In this document: positions 45,961 through 57,110 of the stretch, one piece after another
Numbering within the stretch: the stretch's first letter is position 1
Layout of the letters: each line of letters starts with the position of its first letter
Assembly (NCBI GenBank): GCA_021442155.1
Contig: CM038214.1
Span: forward strand, 27,528,450 to 27,592,449
DNA: 64,000 bases
Source of the DNA: Cymbidium sinense
Lineage: Eukaryota > Streptophyta > Magnoliopsida > Asparagales > Orchidaceae
Direction: 5' to 3'
Translations under genes and position numbers: made by a program
The notes under the pieces: generated by a model
What the model was told of the DNA's origin: nothing
Database searches by the model: none
What the model saw: only the letters and a program-made list of their open reading frames with translations

Positions 45961-47519
45961 CTCCACCGGGAGGGTTCCTCTCTCTCCATCTCTAGTAGCT
46001 TGGACTTATCTGACATCTCTCCATCTCTAGTGGCAATTATTGTCTCTAAACATCTATAATGGACTTATATTTTATATTATTCCAAGACTATCTTTCTTTT
46101 CATTGGCACTTAGCCTATTATTTCCTTAGGTTGAGCTAGCTAACATCCTTTAGCTTTTAAGACCTCACTCCATGTAAGTCTTAAAAGCCTTATTAGGTCC
46201 CCCAATAGGTAAATAAAAATTTTAATTAACTAAAGGACATGACTAAAAATTTAAAACCTCTTTACCATTTCTTGGTGAGGCAAGGTTCATTTCATACTTA
46301 ATAAATTAAACTCTTTGGAAAAAATATATAATTTCATATAGCACTTCTCAAAATAAAATTCAATTGACAAAATATCTACATTTGAAGATAACCAAACCTC
46401 TTGCAACAATATCCATGATTGTTACATGGAGGTTCTTTTAAAAATTTAAAATCAAATAATTTTAAAATCCTTTTGAAAAGCACATATTTCAAAATAGTAA
46501 TCTCCATTCAACACACCTAAGCTTGTTGAATGAAGATTTTATTTTCAAACAAGATCATGACATAAAATTGAAATTTCATTTAGCACATCCTACATAAGTT
46601 GGAATTTCTTTTCAAAAGCAACATCACACAAATATCCCATCTTTGAAAATCAAAAAGAAAAATATAATTGATTTCCATTCAACATACCTAAATTTGTTAA
46701 CAAGAAGTCCCCTTTTCCAAAATTACTAAAAATTAAACACATTTAAATTCCATTTGACATACCAAATTTGTCAAATGAGAATTCTTTTCAAAATCAAAAT
46801 CAAATTGGACTCTGCTTAACATACCCACATTTGCTAAGTAGAGTTCCCTTTTTAAAATCACAAATAAATCAAACACACTTGAACACCATTTAACATACCC
46901 AAATTTATCAATGACAGTCCTTTTAAATTAAAAATAATTTGAACTTTATTTAACATATTGAACTTTATTTAACATACCACATTTGTTAAATAGAAGTTCT
47001 CTTTTTTCAAAACAAAATGAAACTAACTCATCAAACACACTTAATCCCTACTTAATATGCCGAGTTTGTTAAGTCTCATTTTTCAAAATCAAATCAAAAT
47101 ACATCAAAAACATTGGGCATCACTTAGCATACCAAAATCTTCTAAGTAAGGGTCCCATTTTCAAATCAAATTCAACAAATCAAACACATGACACACATCA
47201 TCGTAAATAACAAAAATGCATTCAAAAATTATTTTCAAACATGCACTTGTATCTCATTTAGCATACATTTACTAAGTGAAGATTCCAAAATCAAATCCAA
47301 AACAAATTCAATTGACCCTCCATTTAGCATACCCAAATTTGTTAAATGAGGGTTCAAAACATAAAATCAAATTCAATTGTGAGCTAATGGAAGCATCAAT
47401 TAAGAGCCTCCAAAACATTTGAACCCCATTTAATATACTAAATTTGTTGAATGTGGGTTCTAAATTTAAATCAAATTCAAAGTCACTCCTCTGGTGAAAA
47501 ATTTCTAATATGGGAGTCA
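45961..47519. repeat. Centre (spacer) of the giant inverted repeat
   Basis: The mirrored match stops near 45,960 and resumes near 47,520. The first part (45,961-46,300) is unique, with one strong dyad: GCTTTTAAGAC at 46,153-46,163 pairs with GTCTTAAAAGC at 46,178-46,188. The rest is an array of short hairpins (separate entry). No gene. Confidence 0.7.
46501..47460. repeat. Tandem array of about 12 diverged hairpin units
   Basis: A unit of roughly 65-100 bp recurs. Each has two short arms of opposite sense around a core: CATTTAGCATACC, then AAATTTGTTAAATG. Arms start near 46,505, 46,577, 46,676, 46,749, 46,813, 46,885, 46,945, 47,040, 47,124, 47,253, 47,323 and 47,427. Changes in one arm are often matched in the other (CATTTGAC with GTCAAATG; TGCTTAAC/GCTAAGTA; CACTTAGC/CTAAGT), which keeps base pairing. 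Confidence 0.7.
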
Positions 47520-50500
47520 CCTTTCAAATCTATTGGGAGAAATAAAGAGGCAAAGCATAGAAATTCATCTTTTAAGATTCCACATAGATCCATATATGTA
47601 CTTATTTAGGTGATGCAGTCCATCAAGAAATAGTATACTATCTTGAAAGATAGAAGTCACCCTTTAATGGACCTAATCACCTCAATAAGGACTCCTAAGG
47701 ATGATGGATCTTGAGATTCTTCCCTACTTTACATGAAAAGTAAAGTGGGTTTATTTTAAATCAAGTTCATTAAGTTCCCTATAGAGGCAAGCCCCCATAG
47801 TTAATTACATCCTAAGAAATGGGGATTCCTTAGGAAAAATCTCGATTAAGGTAAATGATTATTATCTTCAAAGATTTTAATAGGAAAGGACTATCAATCA
47901 ATTGGTTCATTTCTGATGATCAAATGGGATTGATCAAGGGGGGGGGGGGAGGTTTATTATTGAAGCCAAAATGAAAGATAGAAAAGAGATGCTCATGAGG
48001 TTATGAAACCTAACAAGCATCTCAAATTATCCTATAGTTGGGCTTTACATTTTTGAAATTGATTTAGTTTGTTTGAGTTAAATTTTTCATTAGAAATTTA
48101 GGACTTATAATTCCTTAACACAAGATTAAGGAAATTCCTAAGAGGTGAGGAATTAAGCTTATGGCCCACAAAGGGGAGAAGCAACCTCAGAACCTAAATC
48201 TATGGAGCTTTGGCAAGGGCTGAAAGCACAACCTAAATCTAAGGAGAAAAATGGATATTTGGTTTGTCTCCACAAAAGAAGACAAACCACCCAACAGCTT
48301 GGACTTACAACACAGGATGCCAACTAACTCTGAATATATGTAGACAAGTCTTTATGCTTATGCAAGATAGCTAGTTAGTTATTTAGAAAGAGACTAAGTC
48401 CTTAAACTCACTCCCTAAAGAGACTAGATCATGTAAAGGGCATGCTTCAAATGACCTAAATCTAATGCAATTCAAATTTCATTTTATTTTTATTTTTACA
48501 ATTATCTTGACACAGTATAGTAGGATTCATATGAGTAATGCATGAGAAAGAAGGTTATTGGCCAAAATTAGAAGGGAGGAGGTGAGTTTCCACCATGGCT
48601 CTCAATGGTCAAGCCAAGTTTCTGAAAAAGTGGAAGCCCTCTAATCAAGAGTGAAATAAGATGCATTTATGCATGATATTAGAAAATAAATGCTCATCCA
48701 GCTAAGGGGTTGCTAATTCTTTTATCTTGATTTTAAACCTAAGATTTAGATGAGGTTATGAGTTGTTTCATTTTAATTTGAGTTATTAAGTTGGGTAAAA
48801 GATTTATTTTTTCTAAAGAGCCTAATCCACATCTAGGCCATACATAAAGCAAGAAAGAAACTAGAAAAAGCTTGCGACTTAATACACAAGCTAAATAAAT
48901 CATCATCCAACTTTTAAAGCTAATCAAAAAAGAATAAAGGTCATTGTGGTGGGCACCACCACACAAACAAAAAAATATCAAATGTGGGTAGCCAAGCTCT
49001 ACCCTTATACAACTTAGATTACAAATGAATTAAATTACAATTTAGCAAGGAATTCATTGTTTATGGGGGGTCTTCAAGCTTTATTTCTTCTTTCTTCTTT
49101 TCTTCTTTCTTCTTTGGTTTCTTATTTTGGATGGTTGGAAGGTAGATGCTCCAAGACTTCACATGGTGCATAAGATAGGATCTTATGACCAATGCTCATC
49201 CTAATCCCCATAATAATCATTCCACAACCCTAATTGCACAAATTTACATGAAAAGTAAAAGTGAAAATCTAACTAACACATGCAAAATAAAGGTTAGCTA
49301 AAATAAACCACACAAATCCCAAGCATGTATATTGGACTTATCACCCCACACATGGGTGACTAAGTCCACCTAGCCTATGGATTATGCATTTGGGTATAAA
49401 GCACCTACAAGTAAAAGCATTTATATTTTTATTTATGATAGTGCCCCTTAAGCACAAACCCCTATAAAAAAGAATAGTTAGACTAAGAACGTCCTACCAT
49501 TCATTCTATAAGCATACATCCTAATATCTAGTCTAAAACATATATCACAAAACAAAACAGACATCAAACCATGCACCAACCTAACTTAAACCTAGAAGTG
49601 GTGACTTAGGCTAATATGTGTGCTTTGAAGGCTTGTGTGGTATGGTTATTTATGGCTTTAGGTTCAAATTTTCTAAGTGTGAAGAACATGCTCAACTTAG
49701 AGGAGGGATACATTTGAGTTGTTTAATTGTTTTGGATTGATTTTATTTCATGTTTTTATTTATTTTAAGTGCATCCTACAATTAATTACTTCTCTTTCCT
49801 TCCCTAACCTAAGTAATTTCTAAAGTAGATTAATATTTTAGTTTTGTTTAGGTGAATGTTTGATTAAATCTTTTAATTAATCTTAAGTTTAGAATAACTC
49901 TAAACAATTATATTCAAAAAGAAAGGCATTTTAAGATTAAATAAAATGAATCAAAATTCACATAACACACATTACTTCATTTCTTTCCCAACATATATAA
50001 TAGGCATATGGATGAACCCTAAGCATATCTATACATACAAATGAGTATTTAACACACTTTATTGCATGCTAAGTAATCCATTTAAGGAAATTTAGAAGTT
50101 GAATATGCATGATTTTTCTTAAGTAAAAGAGATTTCCTTATCCAAATTTTCACATACACATGAAAGTAAGAAAGGCATAAGTGAGTACAACAGCCATTGT
50201 TAACTAGGTGTAAGGTACAAGACCTACTTAGGCTACTTAAAGCCTCACAACCTTGGGTTGTCTAGACTAATAACACTTTCTTAAATACAAACATATGTAT
50301 AAAAGAAATAAAATAGAAAAGGTGAATGCAAAAAATTGTTTAATAGATTCATTTTTGTTTATACAATTATGTATGCAAAGTATAGGTAACCTTTCTTAAG
50401 TGATAGCATAGGGATGAATGGGGTATGGAATTAAGTAAGTGTTGGGTTCTTTTCAAATGAACCCTACTTCTTACCAACTCCTATTCTAAAATATACCAAC

Positions 50501-52021
50501 ATAAGAAAGAAAGGAAACATATGCTAAGCATGCCTTTATAATATATCACATGCAAACTCATAATTAAAATATATAAGTAGCATTTTTTATATTTGGTATT
50601 TGATTTATGTATTTTGAAAATAATTTAGATTTAGTAGTGATAATAGCCATTCATATTTCTACTTTAGCCAACACATGCAAACTTGACATAAAGTAAACAA
50701 TTTCATTTTTAAATTTGAATTTGAAAAATATGAATGCATGAAACCACATGACATACAAATTTAACATGTTGGGGAAAGATTAAAAGCAATGAAAGCATGT
50801 AAACAAGTTCATTTCACTTAAATCCTAAAGACATTCTTATAGAATAAGAAAATTTAAATAAATCAAAGTGAACTCAAAGTGATTTTGTTAGTTTGAAGTT
50901 TGATTTAATTTTGAAAAGGTGAGATTGTGTATTCTAACCCATTCCCACATGTGTTTGATATTTTTGTTTAATTTTTAGATAATTAGATCCATTTTATGCA
51001 TTGATTAGGTTAAGGTATGAATTAAGTAACTTAATTAACCCTTACCTACACCACCTTAGAACAATTAACCAAATAATTATGAGCCAATGAGATGACATAA
51101 AACTCACAAGGAATTTAAATTTGCAATGCACCTAATAAGAAAGAGGCCTAATTTGGCTCACAATTAAAAGTTAATTAAGCCAAGGGGTTTAGCTTATGTA
51201 ATTTCAAAGCACCCTTCCACACATGAAAATTGGATTTTGAATTCCTTAATTGAACTTAGGCTATTAAGCATCTACCCAAGGTATATTAATTAAGATTTTG
51301 AACTTTTTAGAATTTTTAGAATTAAGGGATAATTAATGAATTAACCCCTAATTAAGAGGAGATAGAAAAAAGGGGTCTAGGGAATAGGATAAATAAATGC
51401 CACAAAAATATTCTATAAGCCTCTTACTTATTGAATCTGACCTTAATCAACCCTAATCATGGGTTAAAATCATTAAATACACATTAATTATCCTTAATTA
51501 CATAAGGAGGGTAATTAAGAAATTCATGTGTGATTCTTCTAATCAAGCATTCAATAAATCCCAAAAAAATTAGGGAAGGTAGAAGTCATCCCTAAAACAT
51601 ACCTAAGAAATTTAGGATTAATCATTGGCCTAATTAAAAATAATTAGCAAAATAAATTTTCCAATAAAACCCAAATTTAGGGAAAAGGATAATTCAAAAC
51701 CAATTAAAATTAATTTTAAAATATTCTAGATTTAATTATCTATCCATAAAATTTTATTTCATATATATTTTAAATTTTTTAAGGGAGCTATGAATTTTAG
51801 AAGATCTTTAAGTCAATTAGAAATTAAGTAAGCATTTAACTAATCCCTTGGCTCACGGTATGCATGCGTGGTGTGGCAGTGCTTTACATGCATCGCAGCA
51901 TGAGGGGGTTACTTAAATAGTCAAATCCCGATGGTGGTTGCACAGTTTGATCCTAGATCAAAGATCGACTGTGGATCTCCTCATTTTAAAATAAATAACA
52001 AATATCTCAACGTGCGAAATT

Positions 52022-52113
52022 ATCTCAACCGTCCATCTAAAATGTGCAGATGGACGACTGAGATCTCCCAAGTTATTCCCCTTGATCAATAGAGACCATC
52101 CATGATCAAGGGG
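52022..52113. repeat. Two adjacent stem-loops in the right arm
   Basis: Stem 1 pairs ATCTCAACCGTCCATCT (52,022-52,038) with AGATGGACGACTGAGAT (52,048-52,064), 15 of 17 positions matching, loop 9. Stem 2 pairs CCCCTTGATCA (52,078-52,088) with TGATCAAGGGG (52,103-52,113), a perfect 11-bp match, loop 14. I see no counterpart in the left arm. Confidence 0.85.
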
Positions 52114-54229
52114 AAGATCCAAGCTCAATCTAGCATGGATCCAAATCAAAGACAACCCACACCATCTAAAGCTAAAGAGGAAAATCCAATGGTCAAAAAT
52201 CAATGGGGTAAAAATTTCTTTCACAAAGCTCCACACCACATTGAGTTTAATGGCCAAAAAATCACATACCTCACTAGAGGTGATCACCACACTCGATTCC
52301 CTTGGAGAAACTTCGTCAGGTTAAGATGAAGCCTTATTAAAGTTTTGAGCATTTGAGGTTGAGTGGATCTTCCTATGGGTCACCTCCTCCTCAGCTTAAG
52401 CTCAGCTTTGATCCAATTCAACTAGTCCTTACTGTGAGAACTCCAAAGGAAGCTTAGGTGCACTCAACTTAGCTCTTGATGAAGTATGCAAGAGCAATTG
52501 GTTAGAGATTGGAAGAAGTTAGCTCTTCAATGGACATCCCCTATTTTCAAAGTCTAAAAATTAAGAAATGGCTTTTTCAAATCCTCTCTAAGAAGCTGAA
52601 TACTCTGATGCTCGAGTTCCTTAGCTTCAATCGACAAAGGGGAAGTGAGAATTGAATTGAATTAGGGGGTGTATATCTCCCCATTGAAGGATCGGTCGGC
52701 CGATCATGCTCTTGCTATTTTGATCCAATTGATCATAGTGGGGTTGTTTGATCAAATGGTGCACATGGTTGAGCCAAGGAGTGGATTTCCAACCTCCCAT
52801 GTGCTTGAATTTGAGGGAGTTTGAATTTTGCATTTTGATTTATAGGGTCGGGTTTGGTCTAGGGACCAATTGGGTGACTCAAACCCATTGGGTTGGTTGC
52901 ACCACTCTCCCTTAGGTCCCCATGAGCTTTTAGGAAAGCCTTAAGTGAATGTGAAGAGGGTATGACCAAATTACCTATGGGTTAAGCCAAAAATTTGTTC
53001 TATGGCCTAAGGGTAGAATGGTCATTTTTCTATTTTTCACTTTGGGTATGTTGGGTATGTTGAGAAACTAGGTTTGGCCAAGTTTCATGAGATTTGGAAT
53101 TCATTTGATAGTGTTTGGCTCATGTTGACCCATTTAGGTCAAAATGGGTCAACTTAGGTCAAGTTGACTAATCGGTCAAATTGGGTCAAACCAAGGGTTG
53201 GGAAAAGTTCATATGACCATTTGAAATGTTTTGGTGACTTTGGTTTGATTCAATTTGGTATAGTTTTGAATTTGGCTCATATGACTTCATTTAGGTCAAA
53301 TGGGTCAAGTTAACCTATTTGACCCATTTGACCTATTTGAGGTAAGTCAAGGGTAGGTTTAGGTTTGGTTAGTCATATGGAGTGGATTGGTATCTTTATT
53401 TCCAATCAATTTTAGCTATGTTCAAATTTGGCTCGACATTACCCCTTTAGGTCATGTTGGGTCTAAGGTCAATTGGGCTAGGTTAGGTCAATTGAGGCTT
53501 TGGTCAAGTTCCACAAGTGATTTGGAATGGACTTGACCCATTGGTTTGGATCAATTTGCTTAGATCAAGTTTTGACACATTTTGACCCCTTTAGGTCAAA
53601 ATGGGTCAACAAGTGGTCAATTAGGTTAGGCTCAAATATTGCTTGGTGAAGTTCAAACATAAGTCATGAGTGAACTTAGATCAATATTTCAATCAATTTG
53701 GCCTATGGTGAAATTTGTTTATGTTAGGTTTCATTTTGGTTAAGTGTGACTTGGTCAACCCTTAGGTTTTGACTTGGTTTGACCCAATTTGATTGATTGA
53801 TCTTCCCATGATGATTGTTGATCATGATGAGGGATATATGAGTTTGGTTCAATCAATTTGGTTAGGATCAAAATTTGGCTCATAAGTACTTTAAGTCACT
53901 TTGGGTCAAGTGAGCCTAAGTGGGTCAAATGGCTTGGCCAAAGCTTGATTGAAGTTGGTTGATCTTGTATATGGACTCATGATTGAAATATAAATCCATT
54001 TACAAGTGGTTTAAAGTCAAATGGGTTTTGATCCATTTGACAATTTCATATTCAAAGGAAGAATATGAAGGGTTTTGGGTTTGATTTTTGACTTGGGTTT
54101 TGATTGAGTGATTGAAGTTTGGATTTATATATGAGCTCATGATTGTAGGGTTGATTGAATTATTAGAGAAAATCAAGAGTTTGGCTTGATTTGAAGTTGA
54201 TTTGGCAAAGTTCAAGATTTTGACTTGTA

Positions 54230-55000
54230 ATGCTTAGATTGGATTTTGAGTTGATTTGAGTTTGATTTTTGGAATAGGTTTTGATTATTCAAATTTATAT
54301 TTCATTTATATATGTGAATATAAATGAGAATATATAAATGGATCATGAGAAAATTTCAAGGATTTGAAGTGGTTTAAGCATGATTTGGGTTAAGTCCATT
54401 AAGAAGGATTTAAAGGACTTAGGAAAATTTGGAGTAAGGTTTTGAATTTTTGAATTTTGTTTGATTGATTTATATTTATATTTCATTTATATATGTGAAT
54501 ATAAATGAGAATATAAAAGAATTATGAGAAAATCCCATGACTTTGATATGGTTTGATCAAGATTTAGGCTGAGTTTGTTAATGGAAAATTAATGACTTAA
54601 GGAGATTTTAAATTGGAAATTTAATTTTTTTCCTTTGATTTGATTGATTTATATTTATATTTCATTTATATATGTGAATATAAATGAGAATATAAATGAT
54701 TTTTGTGAAAATATCATTAGTTTGAATTGATTTGAACAAAGTTTAGGCTAAGTCAATTAATGGAAAATTAAGGGGGACTTAAGAAAATTTCATGAATTGA
54801 TTTGGAAATTTGAGTTTAGTTTGATTGATTTGAATTTATATTTCATTTATATATGTGAATATAAATGAGAATATAAATGTATTATGAGAAAATCTCAAAG
54901 ATTTGATTTGATTTAGATCATGATTTTGGTTAAGTCCTTGAGGGAATATTAAGGACTTGGGCAAAATTTGGACTTAGAGAAATTTATAATGAATTTTGAT
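54230..55000. repeat. Tandem array, period about 183 bp, four clear units
   Basis: The block TTTATATTTCATTTATATA, then TGTGAATATAAATGAGAAT, recurs near 54,293, 54,476, 54,657 and 54,838. Each block is itself a dyad (CATTTATAT against ATATAAATG). Between them, words like GATTTGA and TTAAGTCCATTAA recur. The left arm has only two weak counterparts (near 40,645 and 40,808), so the expansion is specific to this side. Confidence 0.85.
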
Positions 55001-55107
55001 CATGGGTTTCAATCATGGATTTCAATCATATGGAGTTGATTTCAATTTGGAGAAAATCAATTAAGATTGATTTAGAGTTTGACTTGAAAGAAGGAAAGTG
55101 AGGAATG

Positions 55108-55207
55108 NNNNNNNNNNNNNNNNNNNNNNNNNNNNNNNNNNNNNNNNNNNNNNNNNNNNNNNNNNNNNNNNNNNNNNNNNNNNNNNNNNNNNNNNNNNNN
55201 NNNNNNN
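55108..55207. other. Assembly gap, 100 N
   Basis: Exactly 100 consecutive N, a size commonly used for gaps of unknown length. The DNA on the two sides may not be adjacent in the genome, and the outer end of the giant inverted repeat is lost here. Confidence 1.
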
Positions 55208-56050
55208 TTGATGGGTTGAAGGAATACATTGGATTGTTAAAGAATGCATTCGCTTCAACTCCATCTGATGATGGGCCATCAGAGTCTCACTAATGTGAAG
55301 GCACATGGCCCAAATAAGTACTTGGGGGAGCAAAATGCCAGGCACTTAGAGAACTTCATAGGAGACATTGGGGTGTACTCTTGAAGCAAAGAAGTTCAAA
55401 ATTGGGTTGAGCTTCATTGGTGAGAATGCTAAAACTTGGTTTTGTAGCAATCAAGATGCCCTTGCTAATCCATAGATCATTAGTTGGGAGGGACGATCAA
55501 AAAAGAGAAATGCGAATGCAATTTTTCTCTGTACGAACGTATCATGGTAGGGTAGAGAAGCTTTGCATAGACTGAGGTAGACTAGGTCCATGCGAAAGTA
55601 TGCTAAGCATTTGCAGTCATTGATGATGAAGATAGGGAACATGGCAAAGAGCTACAAAAATGAAATCTTTGGGACCTGGCCTCAGCAATTCAAGTAGTAG
55701 AAGGCTTATATGGGTAAAGTTCATCAACCACTAAGAAAAAATTAAGAAGGATACTTTTTGCCCTATTGAGAAGGAGTAGGGTGGTGATGATAAAAGAGAG
55801 ATTGCTCCAGCCAAGAAAACCTTTTAAGGTAGACTCAGGATGCTTCATCAGTTGTGGGCCGCATCTTGTTGTGATTGCCCAAAGAAGGAGAAACTTTCTA
55901 CTCTTATTGCTGGGGATGAGTAAGTTGAACCCTCTAAGGTGAATCCCCTATAGCTTCTCAATGCCATCCTACATGAGAAGAAGTCTTCCATTAATGGGTT
56001 AATGTATGTAGATGTCATGGTGAATGGTGAAACCCTAGCATATGGAGAAA
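55208..56050 (+). pseudogene. Ty3/gypsy retrotransposon gag-protease fragment, broken
   Basis: Plus-strand frames show pieces of a plant gypsy polyprotein in order. GPNKYLGEQNARHLENFIGD (about 55,305-55,365) resembles the start of the gag domain. ENAKTWF (near 55,420) corresponds to the gag DAKLWW motif. SMRKYAKHLQSLMMKIGNMA follows near 55,590-55,650. A zinc knuckle (CFISCGPH, then after a frameshift CPKKEKL) lies at about 55,841-55,910. LMYVDVMVNGETL near 55,995-56,035 matches the start of the protease region. Many stops and frame changes. No LTR, reverse transcriptase or integrase was found, so this is an isolated piece, possibly cut by the gap. Confidence 0.7.
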
Positions 56051-56439
56051 GGGTGCTTTAAGCTCCACTCCTTTCCTTCTGCTTGAAGCTATCAAAAAAG
56101 TCTGATTCTAGCCATTATCAATCAATTCCCTTTGCTTTGGACTTCAATTTTGAACCTACCTTTCTCAAGCCAAGTCTTTTGCCTCAATTTGAGCAAAAAA
56201 ATGTAATTTATGAGGAATCCGGGCAATGAGTCAACCCTCTGTCATTCAATAAAAAAAGAAATCAGTAGACAATAGTGTAGTGAATATGCCTTCATCTGAG
56301 AATTGATAATGCTAGCTCTATTGAGACTACCTTGGCATTCTCCCTCTCACTAGAAGGCCCACAAAAGCACAAATGAGAGATATACTAAATCGGTGCTAGA
56401 TAGCAATGTTGGAAAAGTTAGCTACTAACCTTTGTAGGG
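56051..56439. other. No recognisable feature
   Basis: Unique-looking DNA after the gypsy fragment. No protein match, tRNA or repeat was recognised on either strand. Confidence 0.5.
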
Positions 56440-57110
56440 CACAAAATCCTAACAAAATCAATAACTGGGATACCCAATCACATGTTTAGCAACTTCAAGC
56501 TTCCTATCTACACAATCAATCAAATTGAAGTCTAGTAATGTGACTTCCTTTGGTCTCAAGGTAAAGTACAAAAATCCATGTGATGAATTGGTGGTCCATC
56601 TACCAACCCTGGCAGGAGGGAGGCCTTGCCATTCCTTCTCTTGCACTCAAAAACTTAACCTTCCAAGCTAAATTGCTATGGAAACTTCTCACATGTACCG
56701 CAACTTCATTTGCCAAATAATGAAACAAAAGACTTTCCCAAGAGATGTTGTCCACTAGATGTGGGGCCTAAATACTTGGCCTACTCTTTCGAGAAGTCCA
56801 TTTATGCCAAAAAGCATATTCTCTAAAGTGGAATAGTATGTGTCATAGGTGATGGCAAGTACACCAACCTATGGCAATATGCTTGGCTCAATGGTTATCC
56901 CATGTGTGACCAACTAGCCAGGATCACTCCTTGACAAGAACCTCCCTCCTAATCTATGTTGGTCCATGGGTCCAATCAATGAGATAATTCACTTACTTCA
57001 CATATGGAAAAAGGCGCATCACTAGAATTGCTATGTAGGCTTTTGTAAGTTTCAATCCATCCCTTTTTGTACCCACATCAACACCTAATTCACAAACATT
57101 AATGACCTCC
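56440..57110 (+). pseudogene. 3' part of an L1-type LINE reverse transcriptase region, plus strand
   Basis: Pieces in several plus frames match the region after the catalytic core of plant L1 ORF2. IPNHMFSNFKLPIYTINQIE lies at about 56,469-56,528 and DFLWSQGK near 56,540. GGLAIPSLALKNLTFQAKLL is near 56,620, the box usually read as EGGLGI. GDGKYTNLWQYAWLNGYPMCD follows near 56,850-56,910, the zinc-binding reverse transcriptase C-terminal box. All are broken by frameshifts. Its sequence differs from LINEs A-D and its strand is opposite to every insert left of the gap. Confidence 0.7.

Larger units (their letters stand above)
47520..55107. repeat. Giant inverted repeat, right arm
   Basis: Reverse-complement partner of 40.2-45.96 kb, matched block by block in mirrored order. 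It is longer (about 7.6 kb) because of extra DNA, including a segment near 51,840-52,230 with two stem-loops and a tandem array at 54.2-55.0 kb. It contains a run of 12 G at 47,938-47,949 and a CTT-rich tract at 49,083-49,120. No credible gene. The arm ends at the sequence gap, so its true outer end is unknown. Confidence 0.85.

Noticed and set aside
46501..47460. CRISPR-like array
   Set aside because: Units vary in length and sequence, spacers are not distinct from repeats, and the context is plant nuclear DNA. It is a diverged hairpin satellite.
47938..47949. Run of 12 G
   Set aside because: Could be a real homopolymer or a base-calling error; nothing around it suggests a function.
40182..55107. 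LTR retrotransposon with very long LTRs
   Set aside because: The two arms are in inverted, not direct, orientation, and no gag or pol sequence lies between them.
55105..55293. Open frames running through the N gap
   Set aside because: They exist only because N codons are not read as stops.
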